Origin: Tautonia sociabilis
Lineage (GTDB): Bacteria; Planctomycetota; Planctomycetia; Isosphaerales; Isosphaeraceae
NCBI RefSeq assembly: GCF_003977685.1
Contig: NZ_RYZH01000020.1
Location: 49,002 to 113,001 of the forward strand
Direction of reading: 5' to 3'
DNA length: 64,000 bases
Shown here: positions 1 to 8,474 of the stretch, piece by piece
How the letters are laid out: the number at the start of each line of letters is the position of its first letter
How positions within the stretch are numbered: the stretch's first letter is position 1
Notes under the pieces: model-generated
The model's input: the letters and a program-made list of their open reading frames with translations, nothing else
Database searches by the model: none
Told to the model about the DNA's origin: nothing
Translations under genes and position numbers: made by a program

Positions 1-1
1 G

Positions 2-64
2 AACGACGGGGCGATGCTCGGAGCGGCGATGACCGCCGCGTTCGGGACGCTGCGAGGCGGCTGA
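2..64 (+). CDS. 3' end of an unidentified gene (partial)
   Basis: An open frame enters from the left edge and stops at TGA 62-64. It encodes about 20 residues ending in LRGG. The piece is rich in Gly and Ala (DGAMLGAAM), which loosely recalls the C-terminal helix of sugar kinases, but it is too short to assign. It is called a gene end because it stays open to the window edge and the next gene follows on the same strand after about 85 bases. Confidence 0.4.
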   Translation, partial: NDGAMLGAAMTAAFGTLRGG

Positions 65-149
65 CGATTCGAGGCCGTGGTCATCGGCGCGGGAATTGCA
101 TCGAGGCCTTCTCTCTTTCGATTCGATGGGCAGGAGAGAGGAGGGAGAG

Positions 150-1154
150 GTGGCGTTCCCGCCGATTCGGTTGCAATCCGCCTTCAATCTGGGAGGCCTC
201 ACGCCGATCCAGCTGGCGCGACGGACCTGGTGCCGGGCGAAACAGCACTCGCTCATGAGCCGGGCCGCGGCGGTGGCCTTCTACGCGATGCTGGCGCTGG
301 TCCCGTTTTTGGCCTTGATGCTGACCATCGCCGTCAAGGCGTTGCCGGACATCAGCGAGGCCACCGTGGGCGCGGGGGCCGACCTCGGAAACCAGGCCGT
401 CGTGGAACTGGAGCGGACGCTGGAGCAGACCTTCCCGAGGGAGGCGGTCACCCTCATCAAGGGGCAGATCGAGCGCATTCAGGACGAGGGGCGGCTCGAC
501 CTGCTCTCGTTCGGCCTGCTGGTGACGATCTGGCTGTCATCGACCCTGTTCCTGGAGATCATGGACGCCCTGAACGCGGTCCACGGCGTCTCGGAGTCCC
601 GGCCCTTCTGGCGGCTTCGGCTCCAGGCGATCGGGCTGACCCTGGTCCAGGCGACGGTCCTAATCGGCGCGCTGGTCTCGATCGTCGCCTGGCCGCAGAT
701 CATCGCGGCGGTGGGCCTCGGGACGGGTCCGGCGTACCTGGCCTCTGGCGTGCGGTGGCTGCTGATTTTCCTGATGCTCCTCATCAGCTTCGCGATGACC
801 TACTATTTCGCCCCCGACGCCGAGACGCGATGGGAGTGGATCACGCCGGGAAGCCTGCTGGGCACCCTCGTCTTCATCGGGGCGACCCTTGGCTTCCGCG
901 TGTACGTCCAGAACTTCGCCAACTACAACCAGACCTACGGCGCGCTCGGCGGCGTGATGGTGCTGATGTTCTGGTTCTGGATCTCGGCCCTGGTCCTGCT
1001 CTTCTCGGCCCAGGTGAACCGGGTGATTGAGGACGCCTCTCCCGTCGGCAAGAAGACTGGCCAGAAGGTGGATCCCACCTCGCCCCCGGACTACGAGGCG
1101 ATCCCCCCCGAGCTCGCCCCGGAGCCCGAGGATCGGGAGCGGGTCAGGCGTTGA
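150..1154 (+). CDS. YihY/BrkB-family inner-membrane protein
   Basis: This is a multi-pass membrane protein of the YihY/virulence factor BrkB family. The family is widespread and was once annotated as ribonuclease BN; its function is uncertain. Several hydrophobic segments are visible: one after the AAVAFYAML motif near the N terminus, two or three in the middle, and a last one at the WFWISALVLLFSAQVN motif, which is typical of the family. The tail is hydrophilic and rich in Pro and Glu. GTG 150 is preferred because a purine-rich AGGAGGGAG ribosome site lies just upstream. ATG 126 is in frame but has no such site. Confidence 0.85.
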   Translation: MAFPPIRLQSAFNLGGLTPIQLARRTWCRAKQHSLMSRAAAVAFYAMLALVPFLALMLTIAVKALPDISEATVGAGADLGNQAVVELERTLEQTFPREAVTLIKGQIERIQDEGRLDLLSFGLLVTIWLSSTLFLEIMDALNAVHGVSESRPFWRLRLQAIGLTLVQATVLIGALVSIVAWPQIIAAVGLGTGPAYLASGVRWLLIFLMLLISFAMTYYFAPDAETRWEWITPGSLLGTLVFIGATLGFRVYVQNFANYNQTYGALGGVMVLMFWFWISALVLLFSAQVNRVIEDASPVGKKTGQKVDPTSPPDYEAIPPELAPEPEDRERVRR

Positions 1155-1340
1155 TCGCCTCGCCTTGCCGTCGGCCCGTCGCCCGACGGTCCTCTTCGCG
1201 CGGTCCGCTCGGCTACAATGCCCCGATCGGTCCGATCGCCGCCGATGGGGGCGGCGGTCGGGGATCGGCGGGGATCGCCCCGGGCGACGACCGCGATCCC
1301 CCCGATCCTGAGCCAGTGACTCGCTCCCGGAGCCGGATTC

Positions 1341-2093
1341 GTGGCCCTGATCGACCATCCGACGGGAGGATATCGCTTCCTCCCGGGCATCTCCCCGTAC
1401 TCGCGCGGCGTCGTCTCCGCACCCGGGTTCGAGATCGCCCACGTGACTCTCGAACGGCCCGTGCCCGATCGCCTCGGCTTCGAGAAGATCCGGGAGTACC
1501 TGGGGGCGGAGGGGCGCCCGGTGTCGGCGCTCTGCGGGGTCGAGCTGCGCTCTCCTCGCCCGTTCAGCTTCGAGGGATTCGCCGAGTTCAACGCCTCCTA
1601 CGCCGAGATCCTCCGGGACTGGGGCGTCTTCGTTGACGGGGTGAATCCGGTGGCGAGGACCAACGTCGCTCCCGAGGTCGCCCCTCCCGAGGTGCCCTCG
1701 CTCCACGGCTTCTCATACGCGAGGCCGGCCGGGCCGGGGCCGGCGACCTTCGTCGTCGCCGGGGCCGGGGAATTGCCCGAGGGCGTGCTGGAGGCCGGAG
1801 CGATCATCCGCCGGGGAGAGACGGACCCCTCGGCGATCGCCGAGAAGGCGAGATTCGTCATGGACCTGATGGAGGCCCGGATCCGGGGGCTGGGATGCTC
1901 CTGGGATCGCGTGACCGCCGTCGACATCTACACCATCCATCCGATCGTCGCCCTGTTGCCGACCGAGATCCTGGGCCGGATCGGTCCGGCGGCCGGGCAC
2001 GGGGTCCGGTGGTCCTACAGCCGACCGCCGATCGAGGAGATCGAATACGAGATGGATGTCCGGGGAGTCCGGGCGGAGATCCGGATCGAGTGA
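1341..2093 (+). CDS. RidA-like (YjgF/YER057c/UK114 fold) hypothetical protein
   Basis: The product is about 250 residues. The second half has the look of the RidA/YjgF fold: a GAGELPEG segment, a helix with ARFVMDLMEARIRGLG, then the VTAVDIYTIHP strand that resembles the family's 'trVYvtdi' strand. The first half is similar in size and may be a second, diverged copy of the fold. RidA proteins hydrolyse reactive enamine/imine intermediates, but the key Arg of true RidA cannot be placed with confidence, so no substrate is proposed. GTG 1341 is the start used. A TACAAT hexamer at 1214-1219 could be a -10 box, without a clear -35. Confidence 0.6.
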   Translation: MALIDHPTGGYRFLPGISPYSRGVVSAPGFEIAHVTLERPVPDRLGFEKIREYLGAEGRPVSALCGVELRSPRPFSFEGFAEFNASYAEILRDWGVFVDGVNPVARTNVAPEVAPPEVPSLHGFSYARPAGPGPATFVVAGAGELPEGVLEAGAIIRRGETDPSAIAEKARFVMDLMEARIRGLGCSWDRVTAVDIYTIHPIVALLPTEILGRIGPAAGHGVRWSYSRPPIEEIEYEMDVRGVRAEIRIE

Positions 2094-2125
2094 CCTTCCT
2101 CCGGCAGGGAAGGGCTCCTCAATGC

Positions 2126-2422
2126 TCAATGATAGTCTTCCTCGGTCATGTGGAACCCGGCCGCCACGAGGTCGGCCAGGGCGTCGAGGGCTTCCTCGGC
2201 ATCGGGTCCCTTGGCCTCCACCACGATCGTCGAGCCGCACTCGGCCGCCAGGCAGGTCATGTCCAGCAGGCTCTTGCCGTCGACCCAGGAGCCCTGGTAC
2301 TCCACCCGGATGTCCGACTGGAACGATCTGGCCAGCGAGACGAACTTGGTGGCGGGCCTCATGTGCAGCCCGTAGGCATTGACGATCGTCAGGCGTCGCG
2401 TTCGGGTCATTCCTTCATCCAT
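2126..2422 (-). CDS. HPr-family phosphocarrier protein
   Basis: A protein of about 98 residues with the HPr fold. The phospho-acceptor histidine is His20 in the motif GLHMRPA, matching the GLHARPA signature. A second landmark is Ser51 in DGKSLLDM, at the place of the regulatory Ser46 of Gram-positive HPr. No enzyme I, EII permease or HPr kinase gene lies nearby, so a classical sugar PTS role cannot be claimed from context; many planctomycetes and other non-fermenters use HPr for regulation. Three nearby ATG codons (2425, 2422, 2410) could start it; 2422 is a compromise. It is divergent from the MgtC gene. Confidence 0.85.
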   Translation of the reverse strand: MDEGMTRTRRLTIVNAYGLHMRPATKFVSLARSFQSDIRVEYQGSWVDGKSLLDMTCLAAECGSTIVVEAKGPDAEEALDALADLVAAGFHMTEEDYH

Positions 2423-2642
2423 CATTGACCCCCATCCTCGGGAAGGGAGTTTCGCGTGGCGGCCCGTCGGGGATCGGACGGCCTCCTCCCAACGCATTCT
2501 ACCCCCCATCCGAGGAGCCAGGGGCGGCCAACGATCCTCCGGGGGGCCGCCGTCGCCGCGAAGCCTTCGAGATCGAGATCGCGGGAGGAGGCCCCCTGGG
2601 GTGGAGACGATCACGCCCGAGCGGCCGGCAAGGGGGGGAGCG

Positions 2643-3170
2643 ATGGACGAGCTGGGGCAATTCCTCCGGGACGCACTCGGGAACGACCTGGCGGAGTTCC
2701 GGGAGTTCGCCGGTCTGGTCCGGATCGCCGTCAGGCTCGCGCTGGCGGCGGTCCTGGGAGGGCTGCTGGGGGTCGAACGGACGATTCGGAGGCGGCCGGC
2801 CGGGCTGCGAACCTACATGTTGGTCGCCCTCGGGGCGGCCGGGTTCGTCTCGGTCCCGGAGCAGCTGGGCATGCCGCTCAGCGACCTGAGCCGGGTGGTC
2901 CAGGGGCTGCTCACGGGGGTCGGCTTCCTCGGCGCCGGGGTGATCTTCCGGGAAGGAGGCCGGCTCCAGGCCAAGGGCCTGACCACGGCGGCCGGCATCT
3001 GGCTGACCGCGGCGATCGGCATGGCCGTGGGCCTGGGCAGGCCGGCGACCGCCGCCCTGATCGCGGTCCTCGCGCTGACGATCCTTTCTCCTCTGATGCG
3101 GGTCGAGTCGAAGATCGAACGCAAGCGAGGAGACAGCGGGGAGAACTCCAACGACTCCCCTCGGCCCTGA
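2643..3170 (+). CDS. MgtC/SapB-family membrane protein
   Basis: A 175-residue inner-membrane protein with the MgtC/SapB N-terminal domain. The family hallmark is visible as GGLLGVERTIRRRPAGLRT after the first membrane helix, followed by GFLGAGVIFR and GLTTAAGIWLTAAIGMAVGLG, the conserved core. Three to four membrane helices are evident. MgtC proteins modulate Mg2+ homeostasis and the F-type ATPase in some bacteria; the family function here is inferred only. A GGGGGGGAG ribosome site precedes ATG 2643. The charged C-terminal tail is short, so the cytoplasmic ACT-like domain of long MgtC proteins is absent. Confidence 0.9.
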   Translation: MDELGQFLRDALGNDLAEFREFAGLVRIAVRLALAAVLGGLLGVERTIRRRPAGLRTYMLVALGAAGFVSVPEQLGMPLSDLSRVVQGLLTGVGFLGAGVIFREGGRLQAKGLTTAAGIWLTAAIGMAVGLGRPATAALIAVLALTILSPLMRVESKIERKRGDSGENSNDSPRP

Positions 3171-3230
3171 CCCCGGGTCGGAGGAGCCGGCGGGGGCGGT
3201 CGGGGTGCAGGCGAGGAGTCGCTGCTCGGT

Positions 3231-4733
3231 TCACGGGCCGGATTGAGCCGACGTCGCCTCGGCGTCGGGTCGGCTGCGGCCGGATGACCGGATCTCGTCG
3301 AGCACGGCTCCCAGGCGGGAGACGACGTCCGGCCGGTCGTTCCAGAGGTTCTCCGACTCGTCCGGGTCCTCCGAGAGATTGTAGAGCTGTCCCATCGGTG
3401 CGCCGGGGCCGAGGGTCGTCGGGTCGATCGATCCCGGGGCGGTGAAGCCGCCGGAGCCGAGCCCCTCGATCAGCTTCCAGTCGCCGACCCGGACGGCGAA
3501 CATCCCTCGCATCGCATGGTGGACCGTGGCCGGGCGAATGGGGACGGCAGGCGATTCGCCCCGGAGGAGCGGAGCGAGGTCGAAGGAGTCCTCGGCGGAG
3601 TCGTCCGGCAGCTCGGCGCCAACGACGGCGGCGACCGTGGCCATGACGTCGGTGAGGCAGACCGTCTGCTCGCAGCTCGAACCCGGGGAGACGACGCCAG
3701 GCCATCGGACGAGGAAGGGGACGCGATGGCCCCCCTCGTGGATGTCGGCCTTCTGGCCGCGCCAGGGACCATTGGCGCGGTGGCCAAAGCGGGAGATGTC
3801 GCTCTCGGGCCAGTGGGCGCCGTTGTCGCTGGTCACGATGACGAGGGTTCGGTCGGCGAGGCCAGAGCGATCGAGAGCCTCGAGGATGCGGCCGATGGTC
3901 GCGTCCACCATCGCGGCGAAGTCGCCGTAGAAGCCGGCGCCACTACGGCCGAGGTAGGCGTCGGTTGGAAGCCAGGGAGTGTGGGGGGCGGAGAGGGGCA
4001 CGTAGAGGAAGAACGGCCGATCGGCCCCGGCCTCGCCGCGATCGTCGAGAAAGGCGATGGCCTCGCGCTCCAGCTCGGGAAGGACGTCGATGTGTCGGAA
4101 GCCCGGGGCGATCGCTCCCGCTCGCCAGAAGCCGCCGCCGCCCTGTCGGCGGTGGGCGCTGGCGCCGATCTCCTCGCTCGGGGGAACGACGGGGCGATCA
4201 TCCCGGATGAACACGTAAGGGGGCATGTCGAGCGAGGCGGGGATGCCGAAGTAGTGGTCGAACCCGACAGTGGTTGGGCCGGGTACGAGCGGGAGGGAGT
4301 AGTCGGTCTCGGCCGAGTCGCCGAGGCCGAGGTGCCACTTGCCGACCCCCATCGTGTCGAAGCCCTGCCTCTGGAGCAGGGCCGGGAGCGTCAGCCGATC
4401 CGGCTCGATGAGCGCCGGGCTGTCGCCAAGCAGCACTCCCGACTTCAACCGAGTCCGCCAGCAGTATCGGCCGGTGAGCAGGCCGTATCGGGTCGGGGTG
4501 CAGACGCTGGAGGGGGAGTGGGCATCGGTGAACCGCATGCCCTGGGAGGCGAGGCGGTCGAGGGCCGGCGTTGGCACCTTGGAGTCGGGGTTGTAACAGC
4601 GGGGGTCGCCGTAGCCGAGGTCGTCGGCGAGGATGAGCAGAACGTTTGGCGGCCCCTGGGATTCGTCCCCGGCGAGGGCGGGGACAGGGAAGGCGATCGC
4701 CAGGGCGGCAAACATGAAGGAGCGCGCGATCAT
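3231..4733 (-). CDS. secreted formylglycine-dependent sulfatase (arylsulfatase A-like)
   Basis: The product is 500 residues with an N-terminal signal peptide ending near PALAGDE. The sulfatase motif C-x-P-x-R is present as CTPTR, with Cys78 the residue expected to be converted to formylglycine and Arg82 the conserved arginine, followed by YGLLTGR. The metal-binding ADDLGYGD segment (Asp37, Asp38) and the GKWHLG lysine/histidine motif also match the family. It would hydrolyse sulfate esters, perhaps of algal or mucin polysaccharides, after export. Planctomycetes carry many such genes. ATG 4733 is chosen for its GAGGAGA ribosome site and the signal peptide directly after it. It converges on the MgtC gene. 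Confidence 0.95.
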   Translation of the reverse strand: MIARSFMFAALAIAFPVPALAGDESQGPPNVLLILADDLGYGDPRCYNPDSKVPTPALDRLASQGMRFTDAHSPSSVCTPTRYGLLTGRYCWRTRLKSGVLLGDSPALIEPDRLTLPALLQRQGFDTMGVGKWHLGLGDSAETDYSLPLVPGPTTVGFDHYFGIPASLDMPPYVFIRDDRPVVPPSEEIGASAHRRQGGGGFWRAGAIAPGFRHIDVLPELEREAIAFLDDRGEAGADRPFFLYVPLSAPHTPWLPTDAYLGRSGAGFYGDFAAMVDATIGRILEALDRSGLADRTLVIVTSDNGAHWPESDISRFGHRANGPWRGQKADIHEGGHRVPFLVRWPGVVSPGSSCEQTVCLTDVMATVAAVVGAELPDDSAEDSFDLAPLLRGESPAVPIRPATVHHAMRGMFAVRVGDWKLIEGLGSGGFTAPGSIDPTTLGPGAPMGQLYNLSEDPDESENLWNDRPDVVSRLGAVLDEIRSSGRSRPDAEATSAQSGP

Positions 4734-4950
4734 GATTCGGTTCTCCTCGATTGGGGGCCGCCCCCCTTGTACCGGCCGATGGCGAGCGATGCCACCCGCG
4801 CCCACCGCCGCCGCGGCCGCCGCCGGATGACGAGCGTGCCGAGCCGAGCGGCCTTGAGCCCGGTGGCCGGCCTGCCGTATGCTCGCCCCTCCGGATCCGG
4901 AGGCCGGGGGCGAAGGCCCCCATCGAGAGCGACGCGAGCAGGGGGCAAGG

Positions 4951-6087
4951 ATGGGAGCGACTCGGGCGCTGGCCGCTTATGTGACGAGTCACGGGTTCGG
5001 GCACCTGAACCGGACGGTGGCGGTGCTCAACCGGCTCCCGGAGGATGTCCCGCTGATCATCCGCAGCGCGCCGGACCTCTTCGACCACTGGCGGGAGCGG
5101 CTCCGGCGCCCGGCCGAGCTGCTCCCCCACGTTTCCGACGCCGGCGCCGTGAACCCTCCCGGCAACAGCGCCGACACCGACGGCCCGGCCTCGCTCGAGC
5201 GGGCGGCCCGCGTCCACGCCGAGGCGATGGGTCGGATCGACGAGTACACGGACGAACTCCGATCCGGCGCCGTCGCGGCGGTGCTCTGCGATGCCACGCC
5301 GGTCCCGCTCGTCGCCGCTCGCCGCGCCGGTGTTCCGGGGTTTCTGCTGGGCAACTTCACCTGGGCCGACATTTACCACCCGCACGCGAAGAAGATGGGC
5401 GGCGACTGGCCGACGTTCGTCCGAGAGCTGCACCGCTGCTATCGCCACGCAACGGCCATCTTCCGCTGCGCCCCCCACCTGAGCATGGCCGGGCTCGCTC
5501 CGATCGTCGACGTCGGCATGGTCGTCACCCCCGGGCGCGACCGGAGGGGAGAGCTCCGGGCCGGGCTCGGCCTCTCCGAGAGGGACCGGATCGTTTACAT
5601 GTACCTGGGGCGATACGGGCAGGACGATTACGAGTGGGGCAGGATCGCCCGCCTCGGCGCCCTGGGCATTCACTTCGTCGGCTTCCATGAAGCGCCGGCC
5701 TCCGCCGGGCCGGTCCCCAACCTGCACGTCGTACCCGCCTCGGAATGGACCGGGGCCGACCTGGCCGCCTCGGCCGACGTGGTCGTGGCCAAGGCCGGCT
5801 ATGGGACGGTCTGCGAGGCGATCGTCGCGGGGACGCCGATGATCCACCCCCCCCGGACCGGCTTCGCCGAGTATCGCGCGCTGGCCTTGGCCCTGAAAAG
5901 CTGGGGAGGCGGGGTCCCCGCGTCGCGGCGAGCCTTCGACCGCCTCCGAATTGAGCGGCTGCTCGACCGCGCCTTCGCCCTCGAACCCGGTCCTCCGCCC
6001 TTCCCCGCCGACGGGGCCTCTCGGGTCGCCACCCACCTGGCCGCGATCTGCCGAGGCCAGCCGGAGGGAGGGCGGCCGCTTTTCTGA
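4951..6087 (+). CDS. glycosyltransferase-like protein (MurG/GT1 superfamily)
   Basis: A 378-residue protein with a GT-B look. The N-terminal Rossmann start AAYVTSHGFGHLNR is shared by MurG-type and UDP-glycosyl transferases and by the N-terminal domain of L-arabinokinases. The C-terminal half has ADVVVAKAGYGTVCEAIVAGTPMI, the usual nucleotide-sugar binding segment. No membrane helix is seen, so it is cytoplasmic or peripheral. Donor and acceptor cannot be deduced. ATG 4951 is used because it starts the Rossmann strand directly. The next gene on the same strand is a membrane glycosyltransferase-type protein. Confidence 0.8.
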   Translation: MGATRALAAYVTSHGFGHLNRTVAVLNRLPEDVPLIIRSAPDLFDHWRERLRRPAELLPHVSDAGAVNPPGNSADTDGPASLERAARVHAEAMGRIDEYTDELRSGAVAAVLCDATPVPLVAARRAGVPGFLLGNFTWADIYHPHAKKMGGDWPTFVRELHRCYRHATAIFRCAPHLSMAGLAPIVDVGMVVTPGRDRRGELRAGLGLSERDRIVYMYLGRYGQDDYEWGRIARLGALGIHFVGFHEAPASAGPVPNLHVVPASEWTGADLAASADVVVAKAGYGTVCEAIVAGTPMIHPPRTGFAEYRALALALKSWGGGVPASRRAFDRLRIERLLDRAFALEPGPPPFPADGASRVATHLAAICRGQPEGGRPLF

Positions 6088-6206
6088 TCGCCTCGGGATC
6101 ATCCCTCTCCGGAGACGAGACGGCCGATGGCCGATCGGGAGGGACAAGGCTATGATCGGAGCGGCGGCCGGGAGGCGTCGCATCGAGGGCGGTGGGGCGG
6201 GGGCGG

Positions 6207-7448
6207 ATGGCGAGCCGACGGCGCGGGAGGATCGAGCTGGAACCGTGGGTCGGACCGGCGTTGCGGCGATTCGGGACGCCGGGAGTGGTCGTCTGGAGCT
6301 TGGTGGCCGTGGGAGTGGCGCTTCGGGTCATCGAGTACGCTCATGGGAGGGCGTTCTGGCTGGACGAGTACTCCCTCTGGACCAATATCGAGGGGATGGG
6401 GCCGCTGGACCTGCTCCGACCGACGAAGGGAGGCCAACTGGTCCCGCCGGGGTTCCTGGCGCTGGAGCGGATGGCGGCCGAGCTGCTGGGAGGATCGGTC
6501 CGAGCCCTTCGGCTGGTGCCGATGGTGGCCGGAGTGGCGGCGCTGGTGGCGTTCCGGCCGCTGGCCGACCGGGCGCTCGGGGGCGCGGCGGCGACGATGG
6601 CGGTGGGCGCGTTCGCCCTGTCGGGGGATCTGATCTACTTCGGGGCGGAGCTGAAGCCGTACATCGTGGACGTGGCGGCGGCGGTGGGAGCGCTCTGGTT
6701 CGGGGTCGGGGCGGTCTCGGGGAGGAGGAGGGCCGGGGAGCGGGCCTCGGCGGCGGTCTTCGGAGCGGCGGTGCCGTGGCTGGCGTTCGCGTCGGGGTTC
6801 GTCGTGCCGGCCGTCGCGCTGGCGTGGGTCTGGTCGGCCGCCCGGAGGAAGGATCGGGAGGACCTGGCCTGGGCGGTCGGCTGCGGGGCGCTCTGGGGAG
6901 TGAGCGGGCTGGGGAGCCTGATGGTCGCTCGGGCGATGCTCGGGGGGAGCGACCATGCCATGCAGGTGTTCTGGGAGTTCGCGTTCCTGCCGATTCCGCC
7001 GCGATCGGTCGACGACCTTCGAGAGCTGGCGGTGCACGCCTTGAACCTGTTCGCCGGGCCAGGAAGGCTCGCCTTCCCCGTCGGGAGGGCGGCGTCGGCG
7101 GTGGTGGGGCTGGGGTTGGCCGGCATCGGAGCGGCTCGGATCGCCCGGAATCGAGGGGGCGGAGTGCTTGCCTTGCTGCTCATGCCAGGACTCCTGCATG
7201 CGATGGCCTCGGCGGTTCGGGTGTACCCGTTCCACGGAAGGCTGGCGCTGTACCTGGTGGTGCCGCTGCTGCTCCTGATCGGCGGGGGGCTCGGGGCGAT
7301 CTGGGAGCGGTGGCCGTCTCGGCGGGCTCGGGCGGCTCTGGTGGTGTTCGCCTTCGTCTTGCCGACGATCGAGGCGGCCGAGCATCTGACCGGGCCCCAC
7401 CTCCGCAACTTCGACCCGCATGGGGACCTGAGGCCGGATCCGTTCTGA
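6207..7448 (+). CDS. multi-pass membrane protein, GT39/ArnT-like glycosyltransferase
   Basis: About 413 residues with eight or more hydrophobic segments. After the first helix the loop contains FWLDEYSLW, the acidic Asp-Glu motif of GT-C enzymes (protein mannosyltransferase/ArnT superfamily) which use lipid-linked sugars in the periplasm. No other domain is evident. The acceptor is unknown. ATG 6207 is preferred to the in-frame GTG 6192 because of a G-rich upstream tract, but this is not firm. It follows the soluble glycosyltransferase by about 120 bases and may be transcribed with it. Confidence 0.75.
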   Translation: MASRRRGRIELEPWVGPALRRFGTPGVVVWSLVAVGVALRVIEYAHGRAFWLDEYSLWTNIEGMGPLDLLRPTKGGQLVPPGFLALERMAAELLGGSVRALRLVPMVAGVAALVAFRPLADRALGGAAATMAVGAFALSGDLIYFGAELKPYIVDVAAAVGALWFGVGAVSGRRRAGERASAAVFGAAVPWLAFASGFVVPAVALAWVWSAARRKDREDLAWAVGCGALWGVSGLGSLMVARAMLGGSDHAMQVFWEFAFLPIPPRSVDDLRELAVHALNLFAGPGRLAFPVGRAASAVVGLGLAGIGAARIARNRGGGVLALLLMPGLLHAMASAVRVYPFHGRLALYLVVPLLLLIGGGLGAIWERWPSRRARAALVVFAFVLPTIEAAEHLTGPHLRNFDPHGDLRPDPF

Positions 7449-7799
7449 TGCGGACGAGGCGGGAGACAACGCATTCGGCTCAGGTCAGGCGATGGCGGAT
7501 GGCGGATCGAGGAGCCGGATTCCGGTATGGTCATTCGGATCGGAGTTCCGCGGTTGAAGGCTTCAGGTCGGGCTGGGCTGAGTGGGGTTGTGTCGACCTT
7601 CGCGTCGGCAGCCTGCCGGGACGGGGGTCGACACGATCCCATCCTCTCCGGCTGCACCTCGTGAGGGACTCCGATCGGAGACGGGGAGCCGGGCTCGGGA
7701 ATGGGGTCGAGACCGGAGATGGACGGGGGGCTGGGCGGACCGGGAGGGGGCCGCGGGCCAGCCGGCCGAGCGTTCCGGAGAGGGAGGCGGCACGGGACG
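7449..7799. other. 351-bp intergenic region before modB
   Basis: No convincing coding frame was found on either strand, and no substrate-binding protein gene is present. A small GGCGGAT direct repeat lies near 7495-7505. A molybdate-responsive element (Moco riboswitch or ModE operator) was looked for but not recognised. Confidence 0.4.
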
Positions 7800-8474
7800 A
7801 TGGTGGAAACGATCGGGCCGCTCTGGCTGTCGATTCGGGTGGCGGCGATGGCGACGGCGGCAATCGTGCTGGTCGGCCTGCCGACGGCGATCGTGCTGGC
7901 TCGGGGAAGGTTCCCGGGCAAGGGGGTGCTGGCGGGGCTGCTGACGCTGCCGCTGGTGCTGCCGCCGACGGTGCTGGGTTACGGCTTGCTCGTGCTGCTG
8001 GGCCGGCGGGGGCCGCTGGGGGCGGTGCTGGAGCGGGTGGTCGGCGGGGTGCCGGTGTTCCACTGGACGGGGCTGGTGATCGCCTCGAGCGTGGCGGCCT
8101 TCCCGCTGTTCTTGCTGCCGGCGAGGGGGGCGATCGAGGCGGTCGACCCGGCGCTGGAGGACGCGGCCCGGCTGCTTGGGCGTCGGGAGTGGGCCGTGCT
8201 GGCGAGGGTGACGCTGCCGCTGTCGTGGCGGGGGATGCTGGCGGGAGCGTTCCTGGCATTCACGAGGGCGCTGGGGGATTTCGGCGCCTCGCTGATGGTG
8301 GCGGGCGATATCCCCGGCCGCACGAGGACCGCCGCCATGGCGATCTACGACGCGGTGGAGGCCGGCGACCCCGCCACGGCCGCTCGGCTGTCGGCGATGA
8401 TCGCGGCGGTGGCCGTCGGCGTGCTCGTCGCCGTGCAGCGGACGCCGGCAAGCCGGGGGGCAGGTCCCACATGA
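7800..8474 (+). CDS. modB: molybdate ABC transporter permease ModB
   Basis: A 224-residue permease with five membrane segments. It carries the binding-protein-dependent transport signature region, with DPALEDAARLLGRREW fitting the EAA loop that contacts the ATPase, and the ModB-like stretch LTLPLVLPPTVLGYGLL. FTRALGDFGASLMVAG near the C terminus is highly typical of molybdate/tungstate permeases. The stop overlaps the start of modC by four bases (ATGA), so the two are translationally coupled. No modA is adjacent; the binding protein must be encoded elsewhere or be missing. ATG 7800 is chosen because the first helix follows directly and a GGGAGG site lies upstream. Confidence 0.9.
   Translation: MVETIGPLWLSIRVAAMATAAIVLVGLPTAIVLARGRFPGKGVLAGLLTLPLVLPPTVLGYGLLVLLGRRGPLGAVLERVVGGVPVFHWTGLVIASSVAAFPLFLLPARGAIEAVDPALEDAARLLGRREWAVLARVTLPLSWRGMLAGAFLAFTRALGDFGASLMVAGDIPGRTRTAAMAIYDAVEAGDPATAARLSAMIAAVAVGVLVAVQRTPASRGAGPT

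Noticed and set aside
5951..8470. Open frame running upstream of modC
   Set aside because: The part before 8471 is Gly/Arg-rich shadow of the membrane protein and modB; modC proper starts at the ATGA overlap.
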